From positions 4,369,501 through 4,433,500 of the forward strand of contig CM060173.1 of the NCBI GenBank assembly GCA_030549775.1: 64,000 nucleotides of DNA. The letters run 5' to 3'. This document shows positions 47,485 to 58,529 of this stretch, piece after piece. A program made the translations under genes and the position numbers. Source of the DNA: Tamarix chinensis (Eukaryota > Streptophyta > Magnoliopsida > Caryophyllales > Tamaricaceae). The notes beneath the pieces were generated by a model, which saw nothing but the letters and a program-made list of their open reading frames with translations, was not told where the DNA came from and ran no database searches. Position 1 is the first letter of the stretch, and each line of letters begins with the position of its first letter.

Positions 47485-48619
47485 AAAAATCCTCCTTGTG
47501 ATTTTTTATAAAAACCAGGTCCCACTTGGTTGAAACCTGGAGGATTAAGAACATAATTATTGTCTTTCCAACGAAAATTGGTGTGGTTACGCATACCTGG
47601 ATCGTAAGTATTTGAAAATCCGATGGCATTTGCTTGTGCATGATCGTCTCCTCCTGTTACCTGCGAACACTTCTCACTTGGATGTCCTATTGCCAAACAC
47701 ACTCCGCATGTTGTAACAATTCCAGTAGCTGTTGCAATCTGCGAAACAAGAGTGGAGAATTGGTGAAGTTTATCATCAAATTTATTCACACTCACCTCAT
47801 TTACTCTTTCACGAATAGAAAGACCATCATATTGTTGTGCAATGGAGTCTCGATTTTTCAATAGCGCTTGTGCTGAAATAAGATCTTTGTCCATAAACGA
47901 ACCACCACTTGCTGCATCCAACATATTCCTTTCAAGTGGAGTGAGACCCTCATAGAAATATTGCAATAAATTCTCTTCCCTCATCCCGTGTTGTGGGCAT
48001 TGTGAAAGCAAAACCTTATACCTATTGTAGTATGCATGAAATGACTCGTCAGGCTCTTGCTGGATCCCGGTGATCCTCTTTCTGAGTACCGTGACACGTG
48101 ATGCTAGAAAATATTTATCTAAGAAAGCACTTGCTAAGTTATCCCATGAGTATGTATGTCCTATTGATAACTCATAAAGCCAGTATTTCGCACCATCCAT
48201 CAAGGCAAATGGAAATGCCTTGAGCTTCAAGATTTGAAGATCTGCCTCTTTGGGGCACATGGAGACACACACAAATTGAAATTCCTTTAGTGATTTATTT
48301 GGATCTTCACTTGGGAGACCATGGAATGTTGGGAGACGATGGAGTAGGCTGGACTTTAATTCGAGATCCTTTTCTTTCCCTTCAGCTGGCTCAGGATAGC
48401 CTATGCATGTAGGTACAGCTTCAGTAGTACAGCTTCAGCTATGTTATGGGCTGCTAGCTCCCGTAAACTTCTATTAGTTTCCATTTGAGTGAAATAGACA
48501 GAATCGGTTGATGATGATGGAGAACCAGAAACTCTTGACTTTCTAATCGCTCGAATGAACTTTTCTATTTCAAGATTCACTAGTATCAACTCTCCTTGTG
48601 TTTTTCTTCTCGTGTGCAT
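47485..48619 (-). pseudogene. Athila gag (capsid and nucleocapsid)
   Basis: Gag forms the particle that packages element RNA. The 5' frame (48401-48619) contains RSLRELAAHNIAEAV, then leaves frame at a 14-bp tandem duplication (48413-48440). The main frame (47421-48272) has the capsid-type core: AFPFALMDGAKYWLYEL, FLDKYF, DESFHAYYNRYKVLLSQCPQ, FYEGLTPLERNMLDAASGGS. It then has VNEVSVNKFDDKLHQFSTLV and one CX2CX4HX4C zinc knuckle, CGVCLAIGHPSEKC. The frame breaks again near 47484. The domain order matches Athila-type gypsy Gag. Confidence 0.88.
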
Positions 48620-48747
48620 TCACCAGTGGATACCTGAAATAAAAGAAACACTTTACCCGAGTAAACCGTACTAAAAATAAATAAAATAAAATAAAATAAA
48701 AACAAACTAAGAAAACCTTGCTAGTATAATATAGGCAAAGTTACCAA

Positions 48748-48765
48748 TCCCCAGCAACGACGCCA
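48748..48765 (-). other. primer binding site, tRNA-Asp type (Athila element)
   Basis: On the minus strand TGGCGTCGTTGCTGGGGA lies five bases inside the 5' LTR. It matches the complement of the 3' end of plant tRNA-Asp at all but two positions by eye. Confidence 0.85.
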
Positions 48766-48770
48766 AAAAT

Positions 48771-50623
48771 TGGTGCGACCGTAGCCGGCACGCAATTTAA
48801 ACCCTCTTGTTGTCAAATGTAGCACTGGTAAATAAGGGTATCGTTCTAAACCGGGGATTGAGAGGGCTCACCTCTATCTAACTAGCTTAAACTATAAATA
48901 AAATAAAAACACTAAATAACCTAAAATAAATAAATAAGAAAAATACTGATGGGGGTTTATCAAAATAATAATAAAATAATAAAATAAACTAATAATGAAA
49001 ATAATGGAAAATAATGGGAAACCGCAGATATGAGAAACATGTTAGGGAAATAAAAATCCACCACTAGATTAGGTTGAAAATATAATATTTATTTCTAAGT
49101 CATCTTTTAATCGTGAGAAAGAGATCGACCAAGTTGCACACCAAAAGCAGGTCTATACACCTTATATTACTTCCCTTAATTAATTAATACGACAAAGCGC
49201 CAATATTAACCCTATTAAATACTAGCAGTATAGCAGTAACAAGCGGCTCCTATATTTAACTAGATTTAATGCATTAAGTGTAAGTGGAAGGCTGTCAATC
49301 TAAGTACCCAAACTAGTACAAAAAGCATGTCTAGCTGTATTTCCTTTCCTTGACCCACACGTATCGAAACGTTTTACCCCTTCGGTTAGAATCACAAAAC
49401 GATTAGGTGAATTGTTATCTAACCTAGCTGCAATTTATACATATAAATTCTAGTATATTTAGATGGCCACCTAGCAAGCAATTAATCCTACATACTATCA
49501 CTTATGAGGTACCAGAACAAGGCATGCACCAAATAAACTATACTTGACAGAATTATACATATAAACGATAGCAATTAATATAGAGTCAAGAAACAATCTC
49601 ACGAAACAAAGAAAATAAAATTATAAGTCAAACCATAGTCTAGGGTTTCAATTCATTCCCTAACAATAAATAATCAGCCACTCATAATTAAAGAATTAAT
49701 GACACAGAAATATATATCTGAAATATAAATTAAAAATAAGAGAAATAAATAACCGGAATTAATTTTGAATAAAAGATCAAGAAATTATTCAGATAAAAAT
49801 TAATTTTATCTAAAATAAATTCTACCGGTATTAAACTCTTCCTCTAATTTTTCTTCCTTCTCGGCTTTGATTTCTGCGCAACAATTCTTTTCCTTTTTTA
49901 CTTTATCTGGCTGGCGGCTGACAGGGCTGACGCGTCGCTGCCTCGGTTTCCGTGTCGCGCTCCTCGTCCGTGCGTCGCTGTCCTTTGCGCGTCGTCCGTG
50001 CGTCTGTGACGCCCTGCTCCTCGCTGGCCTGCGGTGCTTGACCGAGCCTCTGAAGGCTCTGTCGCCCACTCCTCTCTGTGGCCTCGGTTTCTCCTCTCTG
50101 TCCTTCTCTGAAGATCGTCCTCTTCTCTCTGCCGCACGCTACTTCTTCTTTTTTCTCTGCGGCAAGCCGCTTCTTTTATACTGTGCGCTGCCTTTCCCTT
50201 TCCACGTAAGCCCTTCGTTCTGCTTCGATCATGAGCTGATTTCTCGTCACCCCACGCCACGTCAGCCCTGCTGACTTTTCTTTTATTCCGTGCGCCGAGA
50301 CCTGTTTGGTTTCGTGGCTTACTCGTCGTTCACTGGCCTTTGGGCCTTCGGCCTTCGGCCGTTGGTCCAAAGGTTTTTTTTTTCTTTTTTTTTTATTTTC
50401 TTTTTTTTAAAACAAAACCTGCAAAATAAAATTCAATAAATATTAATAAATAATATTTTATTCTAAATTTACTTAATATATATCATTTTAGCTCAAATAA
50501 TAAAATTTATGCAAATTTTACTACTTAAGCATAAAACAATACTTATTCCCCTATATTAGTTAAATAAACTATCAAAAACTAAGATTATAAGGGTATAAAA
50601 TATGTCAAAATATGAACTCATCA
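48771..50623 (-). repeat. Athila element 5' LTR
   Basis: It is 1853 bp and nearly identical to the LTR at 39389-41240, differing at about 20 positions plus small changes in T-runs. It drives transcription leftward in window coordinates. Its hairpin-capable GAGCCTCTGAAGGCTC is at 50044-50059. Confidence 0.95.
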
Positions 50624-52311
50624 GCCAGCTACCCTTCTCTTCTCCTTTTCTTATTCTTCTCTTTCTCTTCTTCTCCTCCTCTCCCTCAAGAACCTTCTCC
50701 CTGTGCCCGATTCTTCTTTCTTTTCCCTCCCTTTTTCTCACTTGTTTTTGTTACGCCACCCATCCCCATCGTCTCCACCGCCCAACTGGCCACCACACCG
50801 ACAACTCCTCCCCCCTAATTTCTCCCTACACCACCGCATGGCACCTACAGCCAACTCCCCCTCCCTTTTCTCTTCTTCTCCTCTCAACCCTCTCCCTGCA
50901 CCGCCATCTTGCACAACCCTTCTCCCTTATTCCACCACCACCGAAGCCTCCTCTCAGCCATCTAACACCATCCCCAACACCTCCTTGCCTCATCTTTCCC
51001 AAACTCCCCCTAAAACCCCTCTTCTCTTCTCCTTCTTTTCCTTTATTCCTCTTCTCCCTCCCCTCTCTACACCCTTTTTTAGTAGCCACCGTCACTGTCT
51101 CCACATCCCCTAAGCCACCACACTTCAACCCCTAGCCACCACCTACACCTTGCCTCACTCCTGCACCCAATAGCTAGCCCAACGCCCCTCCATCACCTCC
51201 TTAACCCACCTTACCCAAGACCCTTTCCCCCCTTCGTCCATTTTTCCCTTTCACTCCATCCCGTCGTGCATGCATGCTCGTGCTACCCATGCAATATGAG
51301 TTATGCTGCATAAATCTTAATTATTTGTCTAATATCGAGGTATTGTATAGTTTATTAATAATATGTATTTAATAAGCATTTTTAATGATAATTATCTACT
51401 AATAATATGTTACTTGTGACATTATTTTTAGGTACAATTTTTACTAATCTAAGCTTAAGCTTTTAAATTGGGATACCGGTAAAGTTTAATTTTTTTTCAA
51501 AAATAAGGTAACTGTTATACCCCACTAAATTATTTGAATTATTGTATATTAGCACATTAGAATTTTTGGTATGTGGTTTATATAAATATGATGTGTTGTT
51601 ATCTTATATATGGTATAATGTGAAAAAGGATGACTAGGAAAAAAGGGTTGATGTTGAGGATAAGTGTTATGTGCATATACATGCTTTGATAAGTAAGTAT
51701 AGACATTGGTAGTGAAAATAATGCTAATATGAGCCCTAGGGCAATTTAGTTATTTAGATACATCATAATGTTTAAACCTAAATGGGTTATCTAATGTGTT
51801 ACATATGATGTTAAAATTAGATATGGAAGTTTGGTGGAGTATACAAATAAGTATTAGTAGCAATATCCGTATTTTATGGCCTAGGGGTAATTTGGTAATT
51901 TTAAATTATGGTTTTGATTATCTTAATACATGATAAGTGTTATGGGGTGTTGGAGATGATGGTAGGGGTTATAGCATTAAAAATGATATTCCATCATGAA
52001 AATGATATTTTATATTCTAGGGGCATTTTAGTAATTTATATGTTCAATGGGAGTGATCTAAATAAATGTGCATGGTAGGTGATAAATGGTGCTAAAAATA
52101 ATAATGAAGGCTTTGTGGTGTTAAATGATGCATGTTGGGCATGAATATTAATATTCTATGTGATAGGGGTAGTTTAGTAATTTTGCATGTAAAATGGAGG
52201 TTTCTAAAATAAATATGGATGGTAGGTAATAATTAGTGCTAATAATAATAATAAGGGTTTTGTAGGGCTAACAATGTATGTAAGGCATGATTGTTGATAT
52301 TAAATGACCTA

Positions 52312-52553
52312 AGGGCATTTTGGTAAATTTATAAGTAAGAAGGGTATTTTAGTAATTTTACAAGCAAGAAGGGAAATTTAGTAATTTTACAAGTAAGAAG
52401 GGCATGTTGGTAATTTTACAAGTAAGAAAGGCATTTTGACAATTTTGCAAGTGAAAAGGAAAATTTGGTAATTTTACAAGTAAGAATGGCATTTTGGTAA
52501 TTTTTGTAAGTAAGAAGGAGCATTTTAGTAATTTTACAGTTAAGACGAGGATT
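52312..52553 (+). repeat. about 29-bp minisatellite inside the solo LTR
   Basis: About eight imperfect units of the type GGGCATTTTGGTAATTTT followed by ACAAGTAAGAA lie in tandem. Single copies of the GGGCATTTTGGTAATTTT core, often preceded by CCTA, are scattered every 100-200 bases from about 51730 to 53150. Confidence 0.85.
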
Positions 52554-53756
52554 AGTTAAATAAACATGCATGATAAGTATAGATTGATGTTAGATATGTT
52601 AATAGGGGACTATTAACATAGGATCACTTATTTAAGTATGAGATTCAATAAAATATGGTCTAGGGACATTTTAGTAATTTTGTATGTAAAATGGTGACTA
52701 GTTGAATAAACATACATGGTAAGTATAATCAATGTTAAATATGATAATAGAGGTTATGGCCTTAGTATTACCTATTCAAGCATGATCATGAACATTATAA
52801 GGCCTAGGAGTATTTTGGTAAATTGGAGTGTATCATAATGTGTATGCATGGTCTAGGGGTAGATTGGTAAGTTAGGGTATGTTATAATGTTATTTTCACA
52901 AACATACAAGAGGAGCTTTAATTGTTGATTATGCATGAGATTGTGTGCTAGTTGATCTAGAAGTACATGCTAAGGTTTATGTGCAAAATGACCATTAGTG
53001 TGTAGGGTATTTTAACTTCATAATCAATAGTATAATCATGATATGTTAATCTGTTATGGAACATTGATAAATAAAAATGAATTTTGGATTGGAAGTGGAT
53101 AGTAAAGAGGTAACCTTAGCCTTAAGGGTATTTCAGTCATTTTGACCTAAAGTGCTCAAGTATGAGTGTTGGAACCTAGGATAGCCTTAGTAGACTACTT
53201 AAGTTAACATTGACAATATTCCTGATATTAACTACTTTATAATAATGGAAACAAATAAAAATGGATAAGTATGTGATTAAAATGTATTCTCGTGGTCACC
53301 TTAATTAAGACACTAATGCTTAAAGTGGAAGACCTTGAGTTTGGGAATGGTAGCTCTTTAAGGATCACTACCCTAAAGACATGGTTTAACCTACAATTAT
53401 TCTAGATTTTGCTGGTGTGCCTTATTGCCCCAACCAGGCCCTATATCTTACTCTATTTAGCTCTACAGACCTACTTAGGGGGTATGCATACTTATAGATT
53501 AGGTGTCTTTATTTGCACTAGTAGGATACTGTATGTCTTTATACACTAGTGCTACCAAGGTATATTTGCGTCCTTGGATTGATAGTCGGTAGGATATTAT
53601 GCTACCATTATGCACCAGTATGACCGGTGTACCATTGTGTCTCAAGGTTCGTGATCTCTCCCTCGAGTTACTAAAATGAAATTTGGTGTGATAATTAATT
53701 GGAAAAATACTAATCACTTATAGTGGAACACCTCATAGGTCGAGACCATATGGATA

Positions 53757-53975
53757 ATATCATATGTACCAGCGCACTGGTTATAATAGTGGTTAGGTGT
53801 GTTCTGCCTAGGATTATATCATGTATCGGTCCACCTGTTATAATAATGATCAGGTGCATTATGCCCTAGATTATATCATATGCACCAGTCTACAGTTATA
53901 ATAATGGTCAAGAGTGTTCTCCCCCTGGAGTATATCATGTGCACCGGTCCAACGGTTATAATAGTGGGATCTCCA
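53757..53975 (+). repeat. about 58-bp tandem repeat inside the solo LTR
   Basis: Units start ATATCATRTGCACC at about 53757, 53816, 53873 and 53932. Each contains GGTTATAATARTGG, and the first three end in a CCTAGGATT-like word. There are about 3.7 units. Confidence 0.8.
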
Positions 53976-54783
53976 AACCTAAGTAGATATAATTTGAGAG
54001 ATGATTAACATCTAATTAATGGCTTAAGTTTAGATAACATTGATTATACCATTATGACCCGTTGATATGATATAGTAGCGGTCGTGATGACTGCCCTTGA
54101 GTTGAAAGTGGTGTGCACTGGTTGTGTATGATGTTGGCTATTTAATTATACTACAAAGAACTTCACTTGGATGCTCCCTTTTGGTAAGTTTTATCAATTC
54201 TAAGTGAATGGGCCTTTGTGAAGTTTAATCTCGATGCACGTGTCCATTATAATGATTATTGTATCTCATTCTATACATATGTGTAATTTATTATTTATGT
54301 GTTGATGTGTGGCCATTGATGTGTTGCATGCAGGCCCTACCTTTTAGTCCGGTATAAAGGGTTACTCGGTACTATAGTACTGAAGAATTCCTTTCGTAGG
54401 CTCCTTCTTATTTAACGGACAGTGGCCTTTGTAGGTTAGCCCGCAAGTGTTATCTAAGTATTACTCTCAGGTTAAGAGCGTATGACTATCTAAGATGGTT
54501 TTCGAGTTTTCTATAAAAACTCTCATATTTCCTTTTTAACAATTTTATTGTGTAACCACTATTAGTGGATCTTATCTCATGTAATTTAATCTATCATGCT
54601 ACTCTGATTTATTATTGTAATCTTGGATTTGTGTAAAAGTAGCACTTCGTATCAGAACGGTGGAGGAAAACCGGTCTAGTACTAAGTGTGGCGATAGTAT
54701 CACCAAAATTTACCATATTTGCTTCCGCTTTAAATTTTAAAAATAAAAATTTTTATTAGTAAATTTTGGGGATATTACTAACC

Positions 54784-54992
54784 AGCGAAAATTACCATTA
54801 AAACCTCCCCATTTTCTACAGAATCCACTACCAAAGCCACCCCCTCACCTTCGGTTATATCTAGCGATCTTCACCCATCCCCTTTATCCCTCCTTATCAT
54901 TCCCCTATCCCTATCAATGGTAGATAGTGTCGTTTCTGCCCTCCTTAGCTTTAATAGTTGTTGTTGTTCCCCCCTCCCCTTGTTGCGCAAAA
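54784..54992 (+). mobile_element. LTR relic, right part
   Basis: It continues the 37702-38493 relic after the solo LTR and its TAACC duplication. It is pyrimidine-rich and non-coding, and ends where a second LTR-like start (TGTAATACCCTGAA) appears. Confidence 0.4.
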
Positions 54993-56165
54993 TGTAATAC
55001 CCTGAATTTTAGTTAGTTCTAATAATGAATAATTAATATCTTAACTTAATTTTAATCTTAGAAATTTAATGTTTTTACCTTATCTAATTTTATAACCCTA
55101 AAACTTAACCTAATCTTAAAATTTATTTTGGGTAATCTGTATTTTAACCTAAACCTAACCCGAAATGGTTAATAGTTTATTTTACCCTAATCTAAACTTT
55201 ATTCTAATCTAAAAAAATTTAAATCCTAATTCTAAACTTAATTTTCCTTCCTCTTTCTTTTTCCTCCTTTTCCTTTTTCTTTTTCCCTACCCGGTTGAAT
55301 TTCTTTTCTTCTTCCTCTTCCTCCTTTCCTACATGCAAATCCCTCCTTGACCACACTCCCCTCTACCATATTATCACCTTAACCTTACCCCCATCAACTC
55401 CCCCTTAGCGCCAATATGTTGTTGACGAAAATTCCCCTAATCACCTCATCCTTTTTCTCCCTCTCTACTCATGCATATGCCTATATATATATGGCACATT
55501 TAATTCCCGAACTACCTCCTTCTCCCTCCATTTTTTTGTCAAAAAACCACATCCAACATGGCCTTACTCTCCTCCTTGCCATCGCCAAAACAACCCACCA
55601 ACACCTCCATCGGCAGCCTTTGTCATTCCCTCACCCCTAGCACCGACAACCTTCACCACAACACACCCTCCACCCTTAGCCATTTTAATTGAAGCTCCCT
55701 TTCTTCCTTAGGCCAAACTCACCGCATCCCTCAATTATTTTTCTCTTCCCTTTGTGCACTGGCCAACTCAACCGAAACCACCCCTTAGTTACAGCAAACT
55801 CCATTGATCCTATCCCCTTGCACTGGCAAAACCCAACGTTCTTACCCCTACCTTCATCCAAAATCACCACAACACACCCACCACCTTCAACAAAGACCAC
55901 CACAGCCCACCACCTCCAATCGACCATTTCCACTACAACCCACCACCCTCTTTCGAACAAAGCCACCGGCCCTCACCCCCCACCTTCAGCCAAACCAGTT
56001 GTTACCCCTCCTTTATTTTGGCACAACCAACTAATCCCCTCCCTTGTTGTGCATATCTCCACTAAATCTCCCTTTGGTTTGGTTCAGTTTTCTTCCATTC
56101 TTTTCCTCTTCATTATCTTAGCATCTCCCTTAGTTATGTTTTTAAATCCTAATGGTGTTTTGGTA
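54993..56165 (+). mobile_element. LTR fragment, TGTAATACCC type
   Basis: It starts TGTAATACCCTGAATTTTAG. It shares CCTAAACCTAACCC, TTTATTTTACCCTAATC and a following CTTTTTC-rich tract with the relic at 37702-38493. Open frames here (55416-55640, 55689-56171) are products of C/T-rich sequence. The right side is truncated. Confidence 0.5.
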
Positions 56166-56995
56166 AATTGATACCACAATTATGAGAAACAGAATAAAGA
56201 TGACAATATATTGATATTGTTTTGAGAATAAACATCATCAAAGGTTACAAAACTCAAATGAAAGAAGGTAAAAAAGGACATAACTCATAAGAGTCCAAAA
56301 AAAACCAAAATCAAAGGCACTAAAAAGGACATAGGATATTCCTACTTTTCGCACACACTACTAGCCTTCGGTTTCACTTGCAAACTAACCTGTAAAGACC
56401 ATTGTCCATTGAATAGACAAGCCCATGAAAAGGAATCCTTCAGTACAATGGTACTGAGTAACTCATTATACAAAACTAATATGAAAAACTATAATGGAAC
56501 ACATAAAAGGTATCATAACAATACATAGGATAAAACATTAAAATACACATGCAATGATTGAAATGCAATAATCATATCAGATAACTAGATACCACCAAGG
56601 TCACATTCTACCTAGGCTCATTCATATAAGACATATTGATACTTACCAACCAAACATCTAAGATATGTTCTTTGAAGTATGATTAGAGGCAACATGAAAC
56701 CAAAACCACAACAATAGCAGCGGGTCACATATATCATTATTAATACCAATAAATCTTATAACATCACAGGTAGGCATGAAGGTTGCTACCTAACCACAAA
56801 TAGATACAAAGGATACTTTCAAACCATAGGTAGGCACAAAAGGCTGCTACCAAACCACGTATACGTACAAAGGTTGCTACCAAACCACATGTAGGTACAA
56901 AAGCTACTACCAACCAATCAAATAATCCAATAATAATCATTTTTATTTTTGTTTACTTGAGGAGAGATCATATCAACCTAAAAACACTAAGATAC
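56166..56995 (-). mobile_element. inverted LTR fragment
   Basis: In reverse complement it reads GAGTTACTCAGTACCATTGT, then ACTGAAGGATTCCTTTTC. This resembles GGTTACTCGGTACTATAGTA and ACTGAAGAATTCCTTTCG at 54360-54395 in the solo LTR. It is therefore a related LTR end in the opposite orientation. A tandem array of about four units of about 35 bp (GTAGGTACAAAAGGTTGCTACCAAACCAC-like) lies at about 56768-56915. Confidence 0.5.
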
Positions 56996-58529
56996 TGAAA
57001 TGCCCCGAAAATTTCTAATTCTAAATATTATATTTAAATGAGGTTTTGTCATAAAGATTAATTAAATAAATTATTTTAATTAAAATAAAAGAAAATTAAT
57101 TAGGGCAAATCAAGAATAAATTTATAAGTATTTTAATTAGGAGGAATTTTGGTATTTTAGCTAATTAAAGATTTTAATTTGGGAATTAATTAAATAAATT
57201 ATTTTATTTAAAATAAGAATGAGAAAATACTTTTAATTTAATAATAATTTTATAAATAATTGAATTGGAAGAAAATTTGGGTGTTTTGCTAATTAAAATG
57301 GAATTTATGGAAAATCTTTTAAAAATCCTAATTTAACCTAAAAAGGGATTTAAATATTATTTTATTTAAATATTATATTTTTAAATATTCTAAATATTCA
57401 GATTAATTTAATTGACCCTAACCTAATTATTTTTCTCCTTTCCTTTTTCCCTTTTTCTTTTTTCTTTCTTCCTTTTTCCTTTTCTTTTTCTTTCTTTTTC
57501 TTCTTTTCCTTTTTCCTCTTCTTCTTGCCGAACGAGGCCAGCTCGCGGCCCAGTCTTCCTTTTCTTCTTCCTCTTCAGCCCAGCCCGTGCGACGTCCTTC
57601 GTCCGACTCCACCGCGCCGCGTTTTGGCTCCATTTACACCGAAACGCGTCGTCTCACTTAAACGCACCCTCGACCGCGCCCGACCGCCCGGTTCTCCCTT
57701 TTTCTTTTCTTTTTCCCGGCCGACCGGACTGCCTCCCTTCCTTCTTCCTTCTTCCTCCTTCCTCCTCCGTCGCTGCGACGCAAGCACCTTCGACCCCGTC
57801 AATGGCATCTCCGGTTACGATGAATAATACCGTCCGTTTCTTGTCTCATTGCCTTCCTCTTAACTCCAGGAATAAATTGGAATAATTATCGGACGTTAAA
57901 TCTCGCCTGTTTCCTCTCCCCAACCTCGCGAACCGTCGAAGAAAACCAAACGTTGGTCGACCGTTTTCCGCCGCCGGCTGCCCAAATTATTACAACCCAT
58001 AACTTCCTGCCGCCCCCCAAAATCCTATTATACCATCTACAATCTATAAATAGCTAGATTGTATGAGTTTTTGGAGTTTGTTCTTCCCCGAAACCCTAAG
58101 CTCGAGTGCCGGCCACCGCGACTTCAGACGCCTCTTCCGCCGCCGTTAGCCAACCTCAGCGCCACCGAAACATTCCATTCTCTTCCCTGAAAGTTCATCT
58201 AATTAACTAAACCATTTTCATCTCTCGATTCTTCTTGTACGAGCCTCAATAATCATGCAAAGTTAGATGCTCGTTCTCGCTGGAATTTTGACCCCGAAGC
58301 CTTAAACCGCCTTCCACCGCTGTGCGCCGCCACTTTTTGCTGCACCACCACCATCAGTTTTTCCCTCTCCTCCTGGGCAACAATAAACACCTCTTATATC
58401 ACCTCAATTCTCCCTATCTTTTTCCCAACATCCATCTTTGTCTATGCTATTCTATTTTTCCGGCCACTGCCGTCGCCGCCGTGAACCACCGCCGGTGCCA
58501 CCTATCCCCACCAGCTTAAGGTTGAACCC
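56996..58529 (+). mobile_element. LTR fragment with a TATA region, target of the second Athila element
   Basis: It starts TGAAATGCCCCGAAAATTTC. AT-rich DNA follows, then a CTTTTTC-rich tract (57430-57520), a GC-rich block, and a TATA-like TATAAATA at 58045-58052 that lies within an inverted repeat (ACAATCTA/TAGATTGT). Downstream is leader-like DNA (CCCCGAAACCCTAAGC). The Athila-family element begins at 58530 after AACCC. Confidence 0.5.

Larger units (their letters stand above)
39389..50623 (-). mobile_element. full-length Athila-type Ty3/gypsy retrotransposon, minus strand
   Basis: It is 11,235 bp with LTRs of 1852 and 1853 bp, ends TG...CA, and a perfect 5-bp duplication GCCAG (39384-39388 and 50624-50628). 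It has a tRNA-Asp-type primer site, gag with a CCHC knuckle, a protease with DLGAS, reverse transcriptase, RNase H and integrase in gypsy order, and no chromodomain. The protein motifs, long LTR and tRNA-Asp primer fit the Athila lineage. No env-like frame is visible; about 2 kb of non-coding DNA follows integrase. All coding parts carry breaks. I counted about 20 differences between the LTRs by eye (near 1%), so the insertion is recent. Confidence 0.93.
38499..54778 (+). mobile_element. solo LTR of about 5 kb, split by the Athila element
   Basis: It starts TGTAATATCCCAAAATTTTA and ends AAATTTTGGGGATATTAC, near-complementary termini. TAACC flanks it at 38494-38498 and 54779-54783. Subtracting the 11.24-kb insert leaves about 5.04 kb with no gag or pol, so it is a solo LTR left by LTR-LTR recombination. 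The expected final CA is short by one base. Very long LTRs of this type occur in the Tekay/Del and Tat/Ogre lineages; I cannot choose between them. It contains long pyrimidine tracts (38790-39160, 50630-51250) and two tandem arrays. Confidence 0.7.
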
